8,141 nt of DNA from Sulfurospirillum sp. (GTDB lineage: Bacteria > Campylobacterota > Campylobacteria > Campylobacterales > QNZT01). The position numbers were made by a program, and so were the translations under genes. The stretch is from positions 1 to 8,141 of the forward strand of contig QNZT01000076.1 in the NCBI GenBank assembly GCA_003978455.1, written 5' to 3'. The notes under the pieces are model-generated. The model did not search any database, was not told the DNA's origin, and worked only from the letters and a program-made list of their open reading frames with translations. Each line of letters starts with the position of its first letter. The first letter of the stretch is position 1. Of this stretch, positions 6,157 through 8,141 are shown one piece after another.

Positions 6157-7464
6157 TTATTTTTGCTCTTTTTTTTCGTTGAAGAGTTTGGTAAAAAGTT
6201 TATCTTCAACGATTGCCATTTTAACTGCCGGAAGCAGACCTTGCTCTTCATACTGCTTGATCAGCTTTTGCGGATCCTGTCCGCTTTGCAGCGCTTCAAA
6301 GTAGAGTGTCTGCATCACTTCCTGATCGTCGACTGCGATCTCTTCCATCTTCGCAAGCTCATCCACGATAAAAGTCAGTTTGACACTATCTTCTGCATCA
6401 GATCTGAACTCTTCGCGTTTCTCCTGCGCTGCGTCTGCATCGGTTGTATACTTTTTGATCTCCTCTTCGTCCATCGCCGGTAGTGCATTTCTAAATGCCA
6501 TATCGATCTCTTGTTCAACGATGTTTTGCGGAAGGTCTATCTTCACTTTTTCTACCAGGGCTTCGACAAACTTCGGTTTGACCTCTTCCTGGTAGATTTT
6601 GGAAAGTTTTTCCGCTTCGATCTGCTCTTTGACTTTTTCTTTGAGAAGCTCTTTTGTAGGTGCCTCTTCGTTTGGAAGAAACTTCTTCAAAGTCTCTTCG
6701 TCTATATCGGCAGGGACAACTTTCTCTTGAATTTCATGAAGTGTCACTTTAAAAGTCGCTTCTTTGCCTGCGAACTCTTTCGCGTGATAGTCTTCGGGAA
6801 ACTTGACTGTGATCTCTTTTGTTTCATCGACTTTCATACCGACCATCTGATCTTCAAATCCCGGGATAAAGCTTCCGCTGCCGATTTGAAGGCTATAGCC
6901 CTCTGCGCTTCCGCCCTGAAACGGTTCACCGTCGATAAACCCTTCAAAGTCGATCAGTGCATAGTCGCCTTCCTGGAGAGGGCGATCCTTTTTCACTTTT
7001 TCGATCGGTGCGGAGGATTTGAGCATCTCGTTGATACGCTCCTGAACCTCTTCATCAGTCACTTTCGGCGCCTCAAAATCCGGAATCAACTCTTTGTAAC
7101 CTTCGATTTTCATCGCCGGTTTGGTGGCGATCATGATCTCAACTTCAACATCTCCGTTCTCGGTCTCTTCAAATTTTTTGACACTGGGTTCACCGATGAT
7201 CTCAGCCGGGTCTATCTTGAGCTCTTCAAGAGACTTTTCGTACACCTCTCTGAGTGCTTCGTTTTTGGCATCTTCTTTCAGCTTGTCACCGTATCTTGCT
7301 TTCACAACGTGTGCAGGTACTTTGCCTTTTCTAAATCCTGCGATCTGCATATCTTTGGCTGCTTCACGTGCCAACGTAGTCTCTTTTTGCTCAATATCCT
7401 CATTGGAGATAGTCGCCTTGACACTGGCGTTTGCTGTGTCAATCTTTTCTGTTTTTAAATTCAT
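6157..7464 (-). CDS. tig: Trigger factor, ribosome-associated chaperone and peptidyl-prolyl isomerase
   Basis: Binds ribosomal protein L23 at the exit tunnel and shelters nascent chains. The 435 residues match the usual 430-450 length. The ribosome-binding N-domain (about 1-145) has the signature GFRKGKVP at 43-50. The FKBP-type PPIase domain (about 160-246) includes LIDFEGFIDGEPFQGG and IGSGSFIPGFEDQMVGM. The acidic, helical C-terminal chaperone domain (about 250-435) has alternating charged residues and a Lys-rich end. GAGGG stands 6 bases before the ATG at 7464. It is the first gene of the operon with clpP, the GGDEF gene, def and comM, expressed from the promoter at 7500-7528. Confidence 0.98.
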   Translation of the reverse strand: MNLKTEKIDTANASVKATISNEDIEQKETTLAREAAKDMQIAGFRKGKVPAHVVKARYGDKLKEDAKNEALREVYEKSLEELKIDPAEIIGEPSVKKFEETENGDVEVEIMIATKPAMKIEGYKELIPDFEAPKVTDEEVQERINEMLKSSAPIEKVKKDRPLQEGDYALIDFEGFIDGEPFQGGSAEGYSLQIGSGSFIPGFEDQMVGMKVDETKEITVKFPEDYHAKEFAGKEATFKVTLHEIQEKVVPADIDEETLKKFLPNEEAPTKELLKEKVKEQIEAEKLSKIYQEEVKPKFVEALVEKVKIDLPQNIVEQEIDMAFRNALPAMDEEEIKKYTTDADAAQEKREEFRSDAEDSVKLTFIVDELAKMEEIAVDDQEVMQTLYFEALQSGQDPQKLIKQYEEQGLLPAVKMAIVEDKLFTKLFNEKKEQK

Positions 7465-7499
7465 TGAATTCCCTCTGTAAGTTTTATAAATTGTCGGAG

Positions 7500-7528
7500 A
7501 TAATATCTAAAAAATGCTTTTATGTAAA
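7500..7528 (-). promoter_or_regulatory. Promoter of the tig-clpP-GGDEF-def-comM operon
   Basis: On the minus strand TTTACA (7528-7523) and TATTAT (7505-7500) are separated by exactly 17 bases. Each matches five of six bases of the sigma70 -35 and -10 consensus. Transcription would begin near 7493, giving a leader of about 29 bases before the tig ATG, which contains the Shine-Dalgarno. No CIRCE-like heat-shock operator or other clear inverted repeat is visible in it. Confidence 0.65.
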
Positions 7529-7542
7529 TAACTGTATGTTAG

Positions 7543-7548
7543 TATAGT
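7543..7548 (+). promoter_or_regulatory. Possible -10 box for the lipoprotein gene
   Basis: TATAGT (5 of 6 to consensus) would start transcription near 7555 and give a leader of about 23 bases containing the Shine-Dalgarno. No good -35 box is visible, as is common in Campylobacterota. Its upstream side would overlap the -35 box of the divergent tig promoter, so the two may influence each other. Confidence 0.4.
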
Positions 7549-7577
7549 CCCATATATCCAAATATGAGGGAGGATTT

Positions 7578-8141
7578 ATGCGTTTATTACTGATAGCTGT
7601 CGCAGCTCTTTTTTTAGTCGGATGTTCGGCTAAGATTGTCCCTGGGAAGGTGCATGAAAAGACAATCAAAGCCACAGCGGAGATGTCCCCGGAACCACAG
7701 GCGCCTGCACCCGTATCGACAGTTGAACTCAAAAAACAGACCACTACTTCTGTACAAAAGCAGTCACAAGAGCGAAACCTGACTGAAGAGAGAACCCCTG
7801 CCGAAGAAGAAGTGACGCAAAAAGAGAAAAAACCGCGTTTTCCCCGTTCTAAACTGCTCACGTCCAGTCCGTATAAAGTGACGATGAAAACCAAAAAGTT
7901 CTCATTTTCCGATACAGGATTTATGAATATCTACGACAACTTGATCAATTTGCAGGTTTTCTCTATGGGGAAAGCAGTGCTCGATATGAGAGTTTCGCTG
8001 AAAGATGATGAGATATGCACAGGAAAACTTTGTAACACCAAGCACGGATTTAACCAGACATTTTTAACCGGTGCGTATCCTGATACACTGATCGAAAACG
8101 TTTTGCAAAGAAAGCCGATTATGGGAGGGAAAAACCTCAAA
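7578..8141 (+). CDS. Putative lipoprotein of unknown function (3'-truncated by window edge)
   Basis: An open frame of 188 codons runs from the ATG at 7578 to the window edge. The first 16 residues form a lipoprotein signal: Arg2, a hydrophobic core, and the lipobox LVGC with Cys16 as the expected acylated residue, followed by Ser17, which does not resemble an inner-membrane retention signal and so fits the outer membrane. Residues about 35-90 are a low-complexity linker rich in Pro, Glu, Gln, Lys and Thr, able to span the periplasm. From about residue 98 a more structured domain begins (SPYKVTMKTKKFSFSDTGFM), with Cys147 and Cys152 as a possible disulfide. A strong GAGGGAGGA (7566-7574) fixes the start. 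It is divergent from tig. From memory, H. pylori has a gene annotated as an outer-membrane protein beside tig, so this may be its counterpart, but I could not test that. Confidence 0.85.
   Translation, partial: MRLLLIAVAALFLVGCSAKIVPGKVHEKTIKATAEMSPEPQAPAPVSTVELKKQTTTSVQKQSQERNLTEERTPAEEEVTQKEKKPRFPRSKLLTSSPYKVTMKTKKFSFSDTGFMNIYDNLINLQVFSMGKAVLDMRVSLKDDEICTGKLCNTKHGFNQTFLTGAYPDTLIENVLQRKPIMGGKNLK

Noticed and set aside
6511..7458. 315-codon open frame on the plus strand opposite tig
   Set aside because: Trigger factor is unambiguous on the minus strand; the opposite frame is rich in Phe, Cys and Leu because it is the reverse complement of Lys/Glu codons.
7551..7566. CATAT/ATATG inverted repeat just before the lipoprotein Shine-Dalgarno
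   Set aside because: Only 5 AT-rich pairs around a 6-base loop, within chance expectation for AT-rich intergenic DNA.
7520..7894. 124-codon open frame on the minus strand in the tig/lipoprotein region
   Set aside because: It covers the lipoprotein start, Shine-Dalgarno and the tig promoter region, and its Cys/Ser-rich translation has no family character. The plus-strand lipoprotein frame is better supported.
1..8141. Mobile elements, CRISPR arrays, tRNA or rRNA genes, phage or defence cassettes
   Set aside because: No transposase or integrase motifs, no spaced direct repeats, no cloverleaf-like or rRNA sequence; nearly all the DNA is accounted for by ordinary genes.

Overview
The window looks like a stretch of ordinary chromosome from a Campylobacterota bacterium of moderate GC, of the Sulfurovum/Sulfuricurvum/Sulfurimonas kind. 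The basis is the gene content (trigger factor, ClpP, peptide deformylase and a ComM/YifB ATPase in a row, as I recall from Helicobacter pylori and partly from Campylobacter), a short tig promoter leader, and the protein character of the genes. The genus cannot be fixed from the sequence alone.

Layout. At the left edge, reading leftward off the window, is a bifunctional NAD(P)H-hydrate repair enzyme (Nnr), complete at its start and missing roughly its last 15-25 residues. A 60-base divergent spacer (1341-1400) separates it from a rightward gene (1401-2450) for an unrecognised, basic, three-hydrophobic-segment membrane protein. That gene has a strong extended -10 box so close to its ATG that its mRNA may be leaderless. 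It converges, across 35 bases without a recognisable terminator, on a five-gene leftward operon. In transcription order from 7464 down to 2486 this operon is trigger factor (tig), ClpP protease, a degenerate GGDEF protein, peptide deformylase (def) and a ComM/YifB AAA+ ATPase. Its gaps are 26, 15, 14 and 4 bases, and a good sigma70-type promoter (-35 at 7523-7528, -10 at 7500-7505) lies before tig. Divergent from tig, a putative outer-membrane-type lipoprotein gene starts at 7578 and runs off the right edge.

How the genes fit together. Tig and Def both work on nascent chains at the ribosome exit (folding and N-formyl removal), and ClpP degrades failed products, so three operon genes form a protein birth-and-quality-control set. 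ComM is a DNA branch-migration motor in natural transformation, where characterised. The GGDEF protein is the odd member: its active-site signature is GNDIF rather than GGDEF, but an RxxD motif stands at exactly the spacing of the c-di-GMP inhibitory site. It is therefore more likely a c-di-GMP (or GTP) binding effector than a cyclase.

No tRNA, rRNA, CRISPR array, insertion sequence, prophage or attachment site was seen. Noncoding sequence is short: the longest stretch is the 113 bases between tig and the lipoprotein gene. I found no complete undescribed multi-gene system. The best candidates for new biology are the degenerate GGDEF protein in the proteostasis operon and the unknown membrane protein with its apparently leaderless message.
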